Below, piece after piece: positions 43,319 to 53,885 of a DNA stretch of 64,000 nt. Position numbers and translations under genes: made by a program. This DNA is from Lachnospiraceae bacterium. Its GTDB lineage: Bacteria; Bacillota; Clostridia; Lachnospirales; Lachnospiraceae. Location: contig JAILGL010000096.1 of NCBI GenBank assembly GCA_024696825.1, forward strand, positions 1 to 64,000, given 5' to 3'. The first letter of the stretch is position 1. Every line of letters begins with the position of its first letter. The notes beneath the pieces are model-generated. The model was not told the origin of the DNA and did no database searches. It saw nothing but the letters and a program-made list of their open reading frames with translations.

Positions 43319-45076
43319 CTATTTCTCCTTGGTCCAATCAATCTCTTTTAAGTTATATTTTTCAAGTAATTCTTTCTTGATATAAACCTTTTTAGCTGCA
43401 GCTACTGTAGGATATTCCTGATAATACTTATAGACCTTGGCACCCTTAAGCACCTGTATACAGGCGTATTCAGGCTCTGTATCTGAGTCTGCATCATCTT
43501 TAGAATCCTTTAATCCTGCCTTTTTAATTATCTGATTATAATCAAAATCACCAATTACTATATCAGGATAACCCATACGCGCCCATTCTTTATAGTTTTT
43601 AAGCCTGTCTTCATTTGATGGATACTTGTTAATAGAGTATAAAACCCAATTTTTACCATCATAAAACCTATAAAAATTATCTGCCTCAGGTAAAAGTGCT
43701 GCTACCACAGGAAGATTTGATGAGGATATCTTAAAATCCCCTTCCTCCTTAGAACCTTCATCTGCAGTTGCAGGAGCATAGAGAATACTTAATTCTTCCA
43801 GCTGGTTTTCTTTTATATAATTACTAAATTCCACACCTGAACTATAATTTCTCTTAACCTCTAAGACTGAAGAATATACAGTCCATGAAATAGGAATCAT
43901 AAGAGAAAGAATAAGAATAAGCCTTACCAAAAATGTAAGATCCAGTTCATCCTCAGAACTATTTTTAGATTTTAGGGGACCTGTAACCTTACCCGTAGTA
44001 TTTTTAAAGGTAAGCCTTTTATTTCCCACCATTTTTACTCTGTCCTCACATATCCATAACCAAAAGAGAACAAATGAAGCGACAATCACCAGGTGATGGG
44101 CATAAAAATATATTAACCCTGCACATACTGACATTAAGGAATATGGGATAATAAACTCAAATAGACTCTTTTTATATTTCTTAATTCTTGAAATAAGTAT
44201 CATTAAAACCACGCCCATTGCTGCCATCATAAAATTATTAAAATTAAGCAATGTTACACTTCCAATACTTTTATCATCTGTTAAAACTGAAGTAAGAATA
44301 CAGTCCGGTATAGCTACAAAAAGCATATATAAAAGCTTTGCTATGAATGGACTTTTTTCCTCTGACATCTGAACAGCAACATTTTTTACAGGTATAAGCC
44401 GAGCAGCGATAAATACTGCCATTATAAGGAGCGCAGAAAACGCCGGAATATACTTTTTTAACTTAGAAAAAATGTTATTAAAAGACCTTCCATTTTTCAC
44501 AATTATCTCATATAACCACACTACAGTCAGACCAAACATAAGTATTAGCCCATAGGCACTGGTAGCGCAGATAAGCATTATTACAAGAACTGTTCTAACC
44601 GGTCTTATATGCTTTTTATTCCAGAGAGTTGCAAGAATCATAAAGCCCATAAATGTTATGGCATAGCCTCTGGATATAACTCCATTTTGGAAAAATAAAA
44701 AGAAATTAAATGGAATAAATATTTTTATAAACCATGGAAAACGTGATTTAAATAATAAGAACCACACTCCTACTCCCATAGGAATTATGGCTGCGATTTT
44801 AAGTCCCACAAGATATGGAACACCTGCTTTTGCAAATATAGAGAGCCACAACCACCAAAGGGATGGATGACATTCGATATGAGGAAGCTTAAAAAGCATC
44901 TCATAGTAAGATGCGTCCCTTGCTATAACCCAGGCTTGCGCTTCATCATACCAAGGCTCGTGAAATATAGAAATTATAGACACAGAAAGGATGTAAACTG
45001 CAAATGTAATCCATAAAATTATCATTTCTTTTTTTGTACCTGAAATAGATTTTTTACTCTTAATCTTTTCTTTCAT
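43319..45076 (-). CDS. Polytopic membrane protein, probable GT-C glycosyltransferase
   Basis: About 585 aa with 11 or so membrane segments. The first extracytoplasmic loop has FHEPWYDEAQAWVIARDASY with a paired Asp-Glu, typical of lipid-sugar dependent GT-C enzymes, and PHIECHPSLWWLW after it. The C-terminal part is a soluble extracytoplasmic domain of about 170 aa (VKRNYSSGVEFSNYIKENQ...). The first ATG in the track lacks a ribosome binding site; GGAGG at 8 nt selects the ATG at 45076. Substrate unknown. It lies between ribF and galE. Confidence 0.7.
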   Translation of the reverse strand: MKEKIKSKKSISGTKKEMIILWITFAVYILSVSIISIFHEPWYDEAQAWVIARDASYYEMLFKLPHIECHPSLWWLWLSIFAKAGVPYLVGLKIAAIIPMGVGVWFLLFKSRFPWFIKIFIPFNFFLFFQNGVISRGYAITFMGFMILATLWNKKHIRPVRTVLVIMLICATSAYGLILMFGLTVVWLYEIIVKNGRSFNNIFSKLKKYIPAFSALLIMAVFIAARLIPVKNVAVQMSEEKSPFIAKLLYMLFVAIPDCILTSVLTDDKSIGSVTLLNFNNFMMAAMGVVLMILISRIKKYKKSLFEFIIPYSLMSVCAGLIYFYAHHLVIVASFVLFWLWICEDRVKMVGNKRLTFKNTTGKVTGPLKSKNSSEDELDLTFLVRLILILSLMIPISWTVYSSVLEVKRNYSSGVEFSNYIKENQLEELSILYAPATADEGSKEEGDFKISSSNLPVVAALLPEADNFYRFYDGKNWVLYSINKYPSNEDRLKNYKEWARMGYPDIVIGDFDYNQIIKKAGLKDSKDDADSDTEPEYACIQVLKGAKVYKYYQEYPTVAAAKKVYIKKELLEKYNLKEIDWTKEK

Positions 45077-45151
45077 TACAGCTACCTCCTTCCATATTTT
45101 TATTATAAATACGATCAATTATTAACTATTAAACAAATCTAAATATCGATA

Positions 45152-46033
45152 TTACATAACTGTTTTAATGTCCAAATCCAGCTGTTTTTTTAACTCCTCC
45201 ACACCAGAAAATTTCATCTCAGGTCTTATAAATTTTTCAAGAAAAACCTGTATTTTTTTACCATAAATATTCCTGTCAAAATCTATTATATAGGTTTCAA
45301 GATTAACATTAAAATTCCCTACTGTAGGCTTTTTCCCGAGGTTAGTTATTCCCTTATAGAATCTCTCATCTCCCTCTATAAGAACCCTACTTTCATATGC
45401 CCCAAGCTTAGGGATTAATTTACACTCGCAAACCTCCACATTTACAGTTGGAAAACCTATGGTTCTTCCTAATTTTTTACCCTCTATGACCTCTCCCATA
45501 AAATGATATTTATCGCCTAATAATTCATAGGCTTCTTCAATTTTACTATCTGTAATAAGCTCCCTTATATAGGTGCTGCTGATTATTATATTCTTGTATT
45601 TTAACTTGCTAAATACATTTAATTTATAGCCATATTCTTTAGATAATTTTTCAAGTAAATTTACGTCTCCCATTCTCTCTTTTCCAAAGCGAAAATCTTC
45701 CCCTACAGCTACATTTTTTGCATCTAATTTTTCACAAAGAATATCCTTTATAAAATCAGTCGCACTTACATTTTTTATAAGAGAAAAAGGTAGAGAAATA
45801 TAATGCTTTATGCCAAGCTTTTCAGCTAACTTAATCTTCTCTTTTTCAGTATATATAAATTTCTCAGAATCGCCATTACATTCATGCTTAAAGGTAAACA
45901 TTACAGGCTCTAAGTCTTTATTCTCTGTTACATTATTTATAAGTAATCTGTGACCTTTGTGGAGTCCGTCAAACTTACCTATACATACAGAAGTATTATG
46001 TAATTTTATATCCAAATTTTCATATACTTTCAT
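45152..46033 (-). CDS. ribF: Bifunctional riboflavin kinase/FMN adenylyltransferase
   Basis: Makes FMN and FAD from riboflavin. 293 aa. N-terminal adenylyltransferase domain (SVCIGKFDGLHKGHRLLI; VGEDFRFGKERMGD; ISSTYIRELI), then the riboflavin kinase domain (GRTIGFPTVNVE; YKGITNLGKKPTVG; LEKFIRPEMKF). Last gene of the rimP-infB-truB transcript, 28 bp after truB. The ribosome binding site GGAG has a long spacing. Confidence 0.95.
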   Translation of the reverse strand: MKVYENLDIKLHNTSVCIGKFDGLHKGHRLLINNVTENKDLEPVMFTFKHECNGDSEKFIYTEKEKIKLAEKLGIKHYISLPFSLIKNVSATDFIKDILCEKLDAKNVAVGEDFRFGKERMGDVNLLEKLSKEYGYKLNVFSKLKYKNIIISSTYIRELITDSKIEEAYELLGDKYHFMGEVIEGKKLGRTIGFPTVNVEVCECKLIPKLGAYESRVLIEGDERFYKGITNLGKKPTVGNFNVNLETYIIDFDRNIYGKKIQVFLEKFIRPEMKFSGVEELKKQLDLDIKTVM

Positions 46034-46060
46034 GTAAATTTTAAGACTCCTTTCTATTTC

Positions 46061-47074
46061 TTATAAGAACATTTTTACAGGCTTAAGTTCATTCTTTTTT
46101 ACTTCATAAATAGCCTTAAATTCTCCTGAATAATCAGCTACTCTAACCTGCATTTTTTCTTCTAATTTTTCATGAATATTTACTGCTTCATCTTCCATAA
46201 ATATCATATCAAATTTTAATTTATTACCATTTAGAAGAACTTTTTCAAATTCTTTTTTAACACATACCTTTTTAAGCTCTATAAATACATTTTCTACTGG
46301 CATAAATATTCCAAGCTTATTTATTTCTTCAGTTAATTTTTCTTCCGAAAAATCAACCTTTTCAGAAGCTTTATTATCTAAAACCTTCTTAACACTCTCT
46401 TCCACCTCTTTAAGAGTAAGACTATCCTCTATTAAAAAGCTTCCGGACTTAACTCTTTTAAGCTCAGTCATAACAGCAAAGGTATTACATTTTACACCCA
46501 AATCATCTATAAGAGTTCTTATATAGGTTCCTTTAGAGCACTCTACATAAAGAGAAAATTCAGCATTACTCACATCTATGTCACTCACCTTAATGTCATA
46601 TATAGTGACCTTTCTTGCCTTTCTCTCTATCTCCTTACCCTCTCTTGCAAGCTCGTAAAGCTTTTTTCCATCCACCTTTATAGCTGAATACATAGGGGGA
46701 ATCTGTTCTATCTCCCCCTTAAATGAATCCATTACATCCTGAAGATTATTAAGGATTTCAGTCTTTTTATTCTCTATATCACAGTCAGTTTCAGTAACCT
46801 CTCCCGTAATATCAAGGGTATCTGTTCTAATTCCAAGCTTAACCCTTGCTATATAAGCTTTTTTCTTTTCCATAATCAGGTCACATACCTTAGTTGCATT
46901 TCCTATGCATACAGGAAGAACACCCGTAGCCATAGGGTCTAAGGTTCCTGTGTGACCTATCTTTTTTATCTTGAGAATTCCTCTTAGCTTCGCCACCACA
47001 TCGTGAGAAGTAAAGCCCTTCTCTTTATTAATATTAACTATTCCATTAATATTAAATCCATATTTAGAATTCAT
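46061..47074 (-). CDS. truB: tRNA pseudouridine-55 synthase
   Basis: 337 aa. Catalytic motif IGHTGTLDPMATGVLPVCIG with the nucleophilic Asp; GEVTETDCDI; YSAIKVDGKKLYELAREG; CSKGTYIRTLIDDLG. It has a longer C-terminal extension than many TruB proteins (about 90 residues after the core, partly coiled coil and Lys/Glu-rich). Modifies U55 of the T loop in most tRNAs. Between nrnA and ribF. Confidence 0.95.
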   Translation of the reverse strand: MNSKYGFNINGIVNINKEKGFTSHDVVAKLRGILKIKKIGHTGTLDPMATGVLPVCIGNATKVCDLIMEKKKAYIARVKLGIRTDTLDITGEVTETDCDIENKKTEILNNLQDVMDSFKGEIEQIPPMYSAIKVDGKKLYELAREGKEIERKARKVTIYDIKVSDIDVSNAEFSLYVECSKGTYIRTLIDDLGVKCNTFAVMTELKRVKSGSFLIEDSLTLKEVEESVKKVLDNKASEKVDFSEEKLTEEINKLGIFMPVENVFIELKKVCVKKEFEKVLLNGNKLKFDMIFMEDEAVNIHEKLEEKMQVRVADYSGEFKAIYEVKKNELKPVKMFL

Positions 47075-47146
47075 ATTTTAAAATTCCTATTTCTATAACT
47101 AATATAATTTATTCTTTGAAACTAATAAACTAATCTTTAACAAACC

Positions 47147-48124
47147 TTAAATCTGGCTTTCAAGCTCTGTTAAAAGGTTATTTAGCACATCTCTATGTGA
47201 GCCATACATCTCTACACCTGCAGCTCTTAAGTGTCCGCCACCGCCAAAAAAAACAGCGATTTTACTAACATCTACATAGTCCTTAGATCTAAGAGAAACC
47301 TTATATTCCTTAAATCCTATCTGATGTAAAAGTATGGCAACCTCCACTCCGATAGTAGCTCTAAGCTCTTCAACTATTCCCTCTATATCCTCTGTCTCAG
47401 CCTCATAGAGATTCATCATATCCATGGTTATAGTTGTAAATATACATTTTCTGTCAAAGGTAAACATACTCTCTGTAAGGGCTCTTCCAAGAAGCTGTGA
47501 CTGAGTATAGGTTCTGTTATTAAGGTTAGAATCTATTATCTCCTGGAAATTAATACCTATCTCCATAAGCTCTCCGGCTACAATCATAGTACTCTTCTTA
47601 GTATCAGGGAAGCAAAATCCCCCTGTATCTGTAACTATACCTGTATAAAGAGCCTCTGCAATTTTCTTATCTATATAGTCTTTTTCCATATGATGATAAA
47701 GAAGCTCGCAGGCACTTGAACCATGAGGATCTATTACATTTACATCTCCAAAACCTTCATTACTTACATGATGATCCATAACCACCTTAAGGTCAGCATC
47801 GTCAAAATAAGCTCTTGCATCACCCATTCTGTCAGGTGAACTTAAGTCAAGAGCAAAAAAAATATCAGCCTTCTTATCAGGAAGTGTAGTAGTTATAACA
47901 TCCTCTGCATTCATATAGGAAAATACCTTTGGAACCACTGAAAGATAAGCATACACCTCTAAGTCAGGTCTTACCTTTTCAATATATTTTTTAACTGCCA
48001 CACAGGCACCCACGCAGTCTCCATCAGGTCTTACATGACCTGACATCATTACAACCTTGGCATCCTTCTTTAAATCTAGTATTTCTTTTATATCTATTGT
48101 ATCTGTATTAATACTCTCAAACAT
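47147..48124 (-). CDS. nrnA: DHH-family oligoribonuclease/pAp phosphatase
   Basis: 325 aa. Degrades nano-RNAs and 3'-phosphoadenosine-5'-phosphate. DHH domain: SGHVRPDGDCVGACVA, ALDLSSPDRMGDA, the DHH motif VVMDHHVSNEGFGD, and TGIVTDTGGFCFPDT; DHHA1 domain with SLRSKDYVDVSKIA and GGGGHLRAAG. Start codon is adjacent to the rbfA stop codon; same order as in many Firmicutes. Confidence 0.94.
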   Translation of the reverse strand: MFESINTDTIDIKEILDLKKDAKVVMMSGHVRPDGDCVGACVAVKKYIEKVRPDLEVYAYLSVVPKVFSYMNAEDVITTTLPDKKADIFFALDLSSPDRMGDARAYFDDADLKVVMDHHVSNEGFGDVNVIDPHGSSACELLYHHMEKDYIDKKIAEALYTGIVTDTGGFCFPDTKKSTMIVAGELMEIGINFQEIIDSNLNNRTYTQSQLLGRALTESMFTFDRKCIFTTITMDMMNLYEAETEDIEGIVEELRATIGVEVAILLHQIGFKEYKVSLRSKDYVDVSKIAVFFGGGGHLRAAGVEMYGSHRDVLNNLLTELESQI

Positions 48125-48511
48125 TTAATCCTCCTGCTCATCTGTGTCATCATGATTTTCTTTTTCGCTGATTTCTCTAAGCTTATCAAATATTTCTGCC
48201 TCATATTCGATAGAATTGTCTATTCTAAAGCTGAGATTCGGTGTAACCCTCATATTCATCTTTTTAGCAAGCATATGCTTAATTCTAGGGGTAGCACTTT
48301 TAAGTCCCTCTATGGTCCTCTCCTTCTCTCTTTCGTCACCTAAAACACTTACATATACAACTGCATTATGAAGATCCGGTGCCACATCCACTGAAGTAAC
48401 ACTGGTCATGGGATGAATTCTTGGATCCTTAATATCTGTAGCAAGAATCATGCTTATCTCTCTTCTTACCTCATCATTTCTTCTTTCGTACTTTACTGTA
48501 CCTTTTCTCAT
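48125..48511 (-). CDS. rbfA: Ribosome-binding factor A
   Basis: About 128 aa KH-fold protein needed for 30S maturation. ERRNDEVRREISMILATDIKDPRI, MTSVTSVDVAPDLHNAVVYVSVLGD and RIKHMLAKKMNMRVTPNLSFRID match the family. The track starts five residues earlier; GGAG selects the ATG at 48511. Between infB and nrnA. Confidence 0.94.
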   Translation of the reverse strand: MRKGTVKYERRNDEVRREISMILATDIKDPRIHPMTSVTSVDVAPDLHNAVVYVSVLGDEREKERTIEGLKSATPRIKHMLAKKMNMRVTPNLSFRIDNSIEYEAEIFDKLREISEKENHDDTDEQED

Positions 48512-48546
48512 AGCGATAATCTCCATTTATTTATTATTTCACAGAT

Positions 48547-48584
48547 AATCCCCTTAAAGCATACTGGAACGCTCCAAGGGGATT
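48547..48584 (-). other. Intercistronic hairpin between infB and rbfA
   Basis: A perfect 9-bp stem AATCCCCTT/AAGGGGATT (48576-48584 with 48547-48555) encloses a 20-nt segment. No T-run follows, so it is more likely a processing or stability element than a terminator. Confidence 0.45.
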
Positions 48585-48606
48585 AATAGTTACAAATCAA
48601 TATTTA

Positions 48607-51477
48607 TCAGGTTCTTGGTACCTCTACCATCTTATAAGCTTCAATCTGATCTAATTCTGCGAAGTTGTTAAAGCCTTCTACAACGATACCACATTCATAT
48701 CCGGCATTAACCTCCTTAACATCATCCTTAAATCTCTTGAGACTGGAAAGTTCACCTTCAAATATCTGCTCGCCTTCTCTTGATATTCTAAGCTTAGCTC
48801 CTCTTTCAATCTTACCATCAAGTACATAACTACCTGCGATAACACCGATACCTGAAGCCTTGAAGAGCTGACGAACCTCTAAGTGAGCAATTACCTTCTC
48901 CTCAAATATAGGATCAAGCATTCCCTTCATAGCGGACTCAATATCCTCTATAGCATCATAAATAACCTTGTAAAGTCTTACGTCAACCTTTTCTCTATCT
49001 GCAATGTCCTTAGCATTATTATCAGTACGAACATTAAATCCGATGATAATAGCATTAGAAGCACTTGCAAGCTCTACGTCTGATTCGTTAATAGCACCTA
49101 CACCTGCATGGATAACATTTACTGCTACCTCTTCATTAGAAAGCTTTAAGATACTCTGCTTAACAGCCTCAGCTGAACCCTGAACGTCAGCCTTAACGAT
49201 AACGTCAAGCTTCTTAATCTTACCAGCCTGAATCTCTTCAAAGAGACCGTCGAGAGTAATCTTACTCTTGGTATCACCAAGAAGCTTCTCTCTGCTTCTC
49301 TCTACATAAGCTGCTGAAATGTTCTTAGCTTCCTTATCAGAATCTGTAGCTACGAATATCTCACCTGCATCAGGTACGTCATGAAGACCTAAAACCTCAA
49401 CAGGTACACTAGGTGTAGCCTTCTTAACATCTCTTCCCTTATCGTCCTTCATGGCACGAATCTTACCATAAGCCTTACCTACTGCAACATGGTCACCTAC
49501 ATGAAGAGTACCCTTCTGAACAAGGATTGTAGCAACAGGACCACGGCCCTTATCAAGCTGTGCTTCGATAACTACACCACGTGCATTTCTATTAGGATTA
49601 GCCTTAAGCTCTGCCACATCAGCAGTAAGGATAATCATCTCAAGGAGGTTATCAATACCTTCCTTAGTATGAGCTGAAACAGGAACAAATATTGTCTCAC
49701 CGCCCCAGTCTTCAGCAGTAAGTCCGTGTTCAACGAGCTCCTGCTTAACTCTTTCTATATTAGCACTAGGCTTATCAATCTTATTAACAGCAACGATAAT
49801 CTCAACTCCAGCTGCCTTAGCATGGTTAATAGCTTCTACAGTCTGTGGCATAACACCGTCATCTGCTGCTACTACGAGAACAGCGATATCTGTTGCCTCA
49901 GCACCACGCATACGCATAGCTGTAAATGCTTCATGTCCAGGAGTATCTAAGAAGGTAATCTTCTGCTCATTAATCTCTGTCATGTAAGCACCGATATGCT
50001 GTGTGATTCCACCAGCCTCACCCTTAGTAACCTGAGTTTCTCTAATAGCATCAAGAAGTGAAGTTTTACCGTGGTCAACGTGACCCATAACACAGACTAC
50101 AGGAGGACGCTTAACCATATCAGCCTCATCCTCTTCATCTTCCTTAAGAAGCTCTGCAATCTCGTCTACCTTTTCCTCTAATTCTGCTATTGCATTATAC
50201 TCAAGTGCGATTTCTTCTGCTGTTTCAAATGAAATTTCCTGGTTAAGAGTAAATACATTACCCTTAAGGAACTGATCCTTTATAAGCTTTGCTGGAGCAA
50301 GCTTTAACTTGTCAGCAAAATCCTTTATGGATATAACCTCAGGAATCTGAATATTCTTGATTGTATCCTCTGGCTCTTCCTGAACCTTAACCGGCTCTGG
50401 CTTAATGAAAGCACCCTTTCTGTTAGGATCCTTCTTCTTTCTTGTTCTTATGCCATCTGGATATAATGGATCGTAATCAAATCCCCTATCTTTCTTTCTG
50501 TTATATTTCTCCTTACCACCTCTATTATTCTGATCCTTACGCTTGTTCTGATCTCTGTTACCCCTGTTAAATCTTTCCTTAGCATCATTCTTACTATCAA
50601 ATTCAGGAGCAAAACTCTGACCTCTCTCAGTCTTCTTTCTGTTGAAGTTCTGATTCTTGTCAGCATTTCTATTATCTCTTCCGTCTCTATTATCTCTTCC
50701 ATCGTGACTGAATCTTGACTGTCTGTTATCTCTGTCGCCTCTGTCACCTCTGTTAAATCTGTCTTTATTATCTTTATTACCGCCTCTGTTGTCGTTACCC
50801 TTATTAAATCCTCTGTCAGATGAGAAATTCTTCTGCTTACCATCAGGGCGTTTTTTATCTTTTCTATTCTGGTTCTGATTCTGTCTTTTAGCTTTTTCTT
50901 CAGCCTTTCTCTTGGCAATTCTTTCAGCCTGCTCTCTTTCAAGCTTCTCCTTCATGTCATTAATATTACCAATGACTCTTCCCGGAGTAACCTCTTCTTT
51001 TTCCTTAGATTTGGATTTCTTAGGTTTTTCTTCTGTTGTCTTAGCTTCTTTAGACTTTTTAGTTTCTTTAACCTCAGCCTTATCATCTTTATCTTCAGTT
51101 TTCTTAGTAGTTTTAGGGCTCTTACTACTCTTTTCTTTCTTCTCTGAAGCAGCTGTCTCTTCTTTCTTATCCTCTTCAGCCTTTTTAGTAGTTTTCTTTT
51201 TGGATTTTTTCTCTTCAGTCTTAGTCTCGCTATCGTCACTTTTAGCCTTAGTTTTGGACTTCTTATCCTCTGTTGCTGTTATAAATATATCGTATGCATT
51301 AGGCTTTTTAATATTGACCATAAGAAACTTAATAGCTTCATCTTCAATACTACTTTGTACACTTTTAGCCTCAAATCCGTTTTCTTTGAGTAACCTTAAT
51401 ACATGCTTATTTTTAAGCTCCGGTAATACTCCTTGTAAACTTCTTGTGATTTCCATAATCCTTATTTTTGTTGCCAT
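48607..51477 (-). CDS. infB: Translation initiation factor IF-2
   Basis: 956-aa GTPase that places initiator tRNA on the 30S subunit. The C-terminal half is canonical: [19 protein letters not shown] (G1), [14 protein letters not shown] (G3), VAVNKIDKP (G4), followed by domain II and the C-terminal fMet-tRNA domain. The first 340 residues are a very charged linker: a Lys/Glu/Thr-rich part (residues about 65-165), then an Arg/Asp/Asn/Gly-rich part with many GDRGDRDNR and GRDNRDG repeats. A long linker is known in the family, but this composition is extreme. Start [14 protein letters not shown]-like, IF2_N domain present. Confidence 0.96.
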   Translation of the reverse strand: MATKIRIMEITRSLQGVLPELKNKHVLRLLKENGFEAKSVQSSIEDEAIKFLMVNIKKPNAYDIFITATEDKKSKTKAKSDDSETKTEEKKSKKKTTKKAEEDKKEETAASEKKEKSSKSPKTTKKTEDKDDKAEVKETKKSKEAKTTEEKPKKSKSKEKEEVTPGRVIGNINDMKEKLEREQAERIAKRKAEEKAKRQNQNQNRKDKKRPDGKQKNFSSDRGFNKGNDNRGGNKDNKDRFNRGDRGDRDNRQSRFSHDGRDNRDGRDNRNADKNQNFNRKKTERGQSFAPEFDSKNDAKERFNRGNRDQNKRKDQNNRGGKEKYNRKKDRGFDYDPLYPDGIRTRKKKDPNRKGAFIKPEPVKVQEEPEDTIKNIQIPEVISIKDFADKLKLAPAKLIKDQFLKGNVFTLNQEISFETAEEIALEYNAIAELEEKVDEIAELLKEDEEDEADMVKRPPVVCVMGHVDHGKTSLLDAIRETQVTKGEAGGITQHIGAYMTEINEQKITFLDTPGHEAFTAMRMRGAEATDIAVLVVAADDGVMPQTVEAINHAKAAGVEIIVAVNKIDKPSANIERVKQELVEHGLTAEDWGGETIFVPVSAHTKEGIDNLLEMIILTADVAELKANPNRNARGVVIEAQLDKGRGPVATILVQKGTLHVGDHVAVGKAYGKIRAMKDDKGRDVKKATPSVPVEVLGLHDVPDAGEIFVATDSDKEAKNISAAYVERSREKLLGDTKSKITLDGLFEEIQAGKIKKLDVIVKADVQGSAEAVKQSILKLSNEEVAVNVIHAGVGAINESDVELASASNAIIIGFNVRTDNNAKDIADREKVDVRLYKVIYDAIEDIESAMKGMLDPIFEEKVIAHLEVRQLFKASGIGVIAGSYVLDGKIERGAKLRISREGEQIFEGELSSLKRFKDDVKEVNAGYECGIVVEGFNNFAELDQIEAYKMVEVPRT

Positions 51478-51534
51478 ATACTGTTAAGACCTCCAAATCC
51501 TTAAAAAAACTAAAAACAATTAAATAATTCTCTA

Positions 51535-51834
51535 TCAGAGACTTGCACGAATTAATCCTGCAAACCCCTCATCTGTTACCGCCATAGATGCCCTGAATTC
51601 CTTTCCTATGGCATGACCTAACTCTTCCTTTGTGAGCACCTCTATAAGCTCTACCTCGTAAAAATCACAGGCATTTCTAAACTTCTTTTTAGTATTGTCT
51701 GAAGCATCTGCTGCAACTATTACCAAACAGGCTTTTCCATTTCTTATGCTCTCATGGGTCATTTCCTCTCCTGATATAAGATTCCCTGACCTTTTAGCAA
51801 GTCCGAGAGTTCCTGTAAATTTTTTCTGATTCAC
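51535..51834 (-). CDS. ylxQ: L7Ae-family RNA-binding protein YlxQ
   Basis: 99-aa kink-turn binding protein of the L7Ae/L30e fold (LGLAKRSGNLISGEEMTHESIRNGKACLVIVAADASDNTKKKF). Function in bacteria unclear. Conserved position between ylxR and infB. Confidence 0.9.
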   Translation of the reverse strand: MNQKKFTGTLGLAKRSGNLISGEEMTHESIRNGKACLVIVAADASDNTKKKFRNACDFYEVELIEVLTKEELGHAIGKEFRASMAVTDEGFAGLIRASL

Positions 51835-51858
51835 TTTAAGCCTCCATAGAACTTACTG

Positions 51859-52137
51859 TTACTTAAACTTTTCTCTCAATGAGTCATAAACCTCATCCTT
51901 AATCTCACACTTAAGCGAGCGTGTAAGTGATTTCTTTTTAATAGCCATATTAAGGCAATCAGCTGAGTTACAGATATATACTCCTCTTCCGTTTTTCTTT
52001 CCGGTTTCGTCTATACATATCTCTCCCTCAGGAGTTCTTATAACTCTTATAAGCTCATTCTTACTCTTTTTCTCCCCACATCCTACACACTGTCTAAGTA
52101 CTTCCTTCTTTTTTACAGCATTTTTCTTATTTGCCAT
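51859..52137 (-). CDS. ylxR: YlxR family RNA-binding protein
   Basis: 92 aa. LRQCVGCGEKKSKNELIRVIRTPEGEICIDETGKKNGRGVYICNSADCLNMAIKKKSLTRSL carries the conserved GRGAY/GRGVY-type motif and basic surface. YlxR has been linked to RNase P in other species. It lies 13 bp after nusA. Confidence 0.93.
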   Translation of the reverse strand: MANKKNAVKKKEVLRQCVGCGEKKSKNELIRVIRTPEGEICIDETGKKNGRGVYICNSADCLNMAIKKKSLTRSLKCEIKDEVYDSLREKFK

Positions 52138-52149
52138 AATTACCTCATC

Positions 52150-53250
52150 TTACTCTTCATCGTCAGTAGCATTTGCTACATCACTTTCACATTTTATATC
52201 AATCTTGTAGCCTGTAAGCTTTGCTGCAAGACGGGCATTCTGTCCTTCTTTACCAATCGCAAGAGATAACTGATTATCAGGAACTGTAACCTCAGCAGTT
52301 TTTTCTTCTACATCTACATAAACCTCTTTAACTGTAGCAGGGCTAAGTGCGTTCTCGATGTAAACCTCAGGGTCTTCATTCCAAACAATGATATCAATCT
52401 TCTCACCACGAAGCTCTTTAACTACTGAATTAACTCTTGCTCCATTAACACCTACACAAGCTCCTACAGGATCAATGTTATCACTTTCAGCAAATACTGA
52501 CATCTTAGTTCTTGAACCTGCTTCTCTTGCAATGTTAATTATCTGAACTGTACCATCCTGAAGCTCTGTAACCTCTTCTTCAAATAATCTCTTAACAAGA
52601 TTAGGATGTGTACGGCTTACTGTCACTCTAGGATCCTTATGAGTTTCCATAACGTCAACTACATAAAGCTTGATTCTCTCAGTAGGCTTAAACCTTTCAG
52701 TTTTAACCTGTTCATTCTCATTAAGGACTGTATCAAGTCTTCCAAGATTAATACCGATATTCTTCTCAGTATATCTCTGAACAACACCTGTAATGATATC
52801 ATCCTTCTTCTCTTTATAATAATTATAGAGAACCTTTCTCTCTTCCTGACGAATAGTCTGTACTACTGTCTGCTTAGCTTTCTGAGCAGCTATACGACCG
52901 AAATTTTTAGGTGTAACTTCCTTAGAAACTATATCGCCAACCTCGGCTTTTTTATCAAATTCAAGTCTGGCCTTAGTTAATCTAATCTGAGTATTATCAT
53001 TGATAACATCCTCATCGTCCACAACCTCATAATCAAGAAATGCCTTAACCTCGCCATTCTCAGGGTTAACTGTTACTCTAGGGTTAACACCCTTTGCAAA
53101 CTGACTCTTACAAGCAAGCTTTAAAGAATCCTCTATAGCCTTAAGCATAACTGCCTTAGGAATCTGTCTCTCCTTTTCAATCTCATCAAGAGCACCTATA
53201 AAGTCAAGTCTGTCTGCCTCCGCACTTCTCTTACCCTTTCTAACTGCCAT
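52150..53250 (-). CDS. nusA: Transcription termination/antitermination factor NusA
   Basis: 366 aa. N-terminal RNAP-binding domain, S1 domain (DIITGVVQRYTEKNIGINLGRLDTVLNENEQ), two KH domains (DPVGACVGVNGARVNSVVKELRGEKIDIIVW; LSLAIGKEGQNARLAAKLTGYKIDI). It lacks the C-terminal acidic repeats, as is normal for Firmicutes. An N-terminal extension MAVRKGKRSAEADRLDF precedes the usual start. 11 bp after rimP. Confidence 0.97.
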   Translation of the reverse strand: MAVRKGKRSAEADRLDFIGALDEIEKERQIPKAVMLKAIEDSLKLACKSQFAKGVNPRVTVNPENGEVKAFLDYEVVDDEDVINDNTQIRLTKARLEFDKKAEVGDIVSKEVTPKNFGRIAAQKAKQTVVQTIRQEERKVLYNYYKEKKDDIITGVVQRYTEKNIGINLGRLDTVLNENEQVKTERFKPTERIKLYVVDVMETHKDPRVTVSRTHPNLVKRLFEEEVTELQDGTVQIINIAREAGSRTKMSVFAESDNIDPVGACVGVNGARVNSVVKELRGEKIDIIVWNEDPEVYIENALSPATVKEVYVDVEEKTAEVTVPDNQLSLAIGKEGQNARLAAKLTGYKIDIKCESDVANATDDEE

Positions 53251-53260
53251 AACTGCCTCC

Positions 53261-53752
53261 TTAAAAATCTACTGCTAATTTCACAAGAGATATATCATCT
53301 CTCAAAATCTTTAACTCATTATCATCAACATCAACTACTATACTCTCTGTATCATACGACTTAAGTATTCCTGTAAGAAGCTTTGTCTTAACCGGCTTCT
53401 TACCACCCATATCCATAGAAACAGGCTTATACAAATGTACATCCACCAAAGAACCTATACTTCTTTCGAAGTCCTTCTCTTTCTTTAATGGCCTCGTAAG
53501 TCCTGGTGAGGAAACCTCTAAAATGTATGATTCCTCGATAAAATCATCCTCATCAAGCTTATCTGACAATGCTCTGTTAACCAGTTCACAATCGTTAAGC
53601 ATGATACCGCCCGGCTTATCGATATAAGCCCTTAGATAATAATTACCTGCTTCTTTTTCAAAGCTTAAATCCACAAGCTCAAATCCCTGTTCTTCCAGTA
53701 TAGGCATAATGAGCTTCTCGGTCTTTTCTTCGTAATCTTTCTTTCCAGACAC
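53261..53752 (-). CDS. rimP: Ribosome maturation factor RimP
   Basis: 163 aa. KLIMPILEEQGFELVDLSFEKEAGNYYLRAYIDKPGGIMLNDCE and LEVSSPGLTRPLKKEKDFERSIGSLV are family signatures. Start codon is GTG with AAAGGA six nt upstream. First gene of the nusA-infB operon. Confidence 0.95.
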   Translation of the reverse strand: MSGKKDYEEKTEKLIMPILEEQGFELVDLSFEKEAGNYYLRAYIDKPGGIMLNDCELVNRALSDKLDEDDFIEESYILEVSSPGLTRPLKKEKDFERSIGSLVDVHLYKPVSMDMGGKKPVKTKLLTGILKSYDTESIVVDVDDNELKILRDDISLVKLAVDF

Positions 53753-53854
53753 TTTCTATCCTTTCGAAGCATTATTTACAACAGTCCATAACCCCTGTTA
53801 TAAAAGCCTTTTGACTTATTTTCTTTAACCAAAAAATAAATCCACATCAATAAG

Positions 53855-53885
53855 AAAGTGGACTTTTTTTTCGAAAGTCCACTTT
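53855..53885 (-). terminator. Probable terminator of the 1595-aa surface protein gene
   Basis: AAAGTGGACTTT/AAAGTCCACTTT forms a 12-bp perfect stem with a 7-nt loop, 160 bp after the stop codon at 54046. The tail on the minus strand is only CTTATTG, so termination efficiency is uncertain. The remainder of the 53753-54045 gap shows nothing else definite. Confidence 0.5.

Noticed and set aside
50912-51487. 191-aa hydrophobic plus-strand ORF
   Set aside because: Antisense to the Lys/Glu-rich IF-2 linker; the apparent membrane segments come from reverse-complemented Lys and Glu codons.
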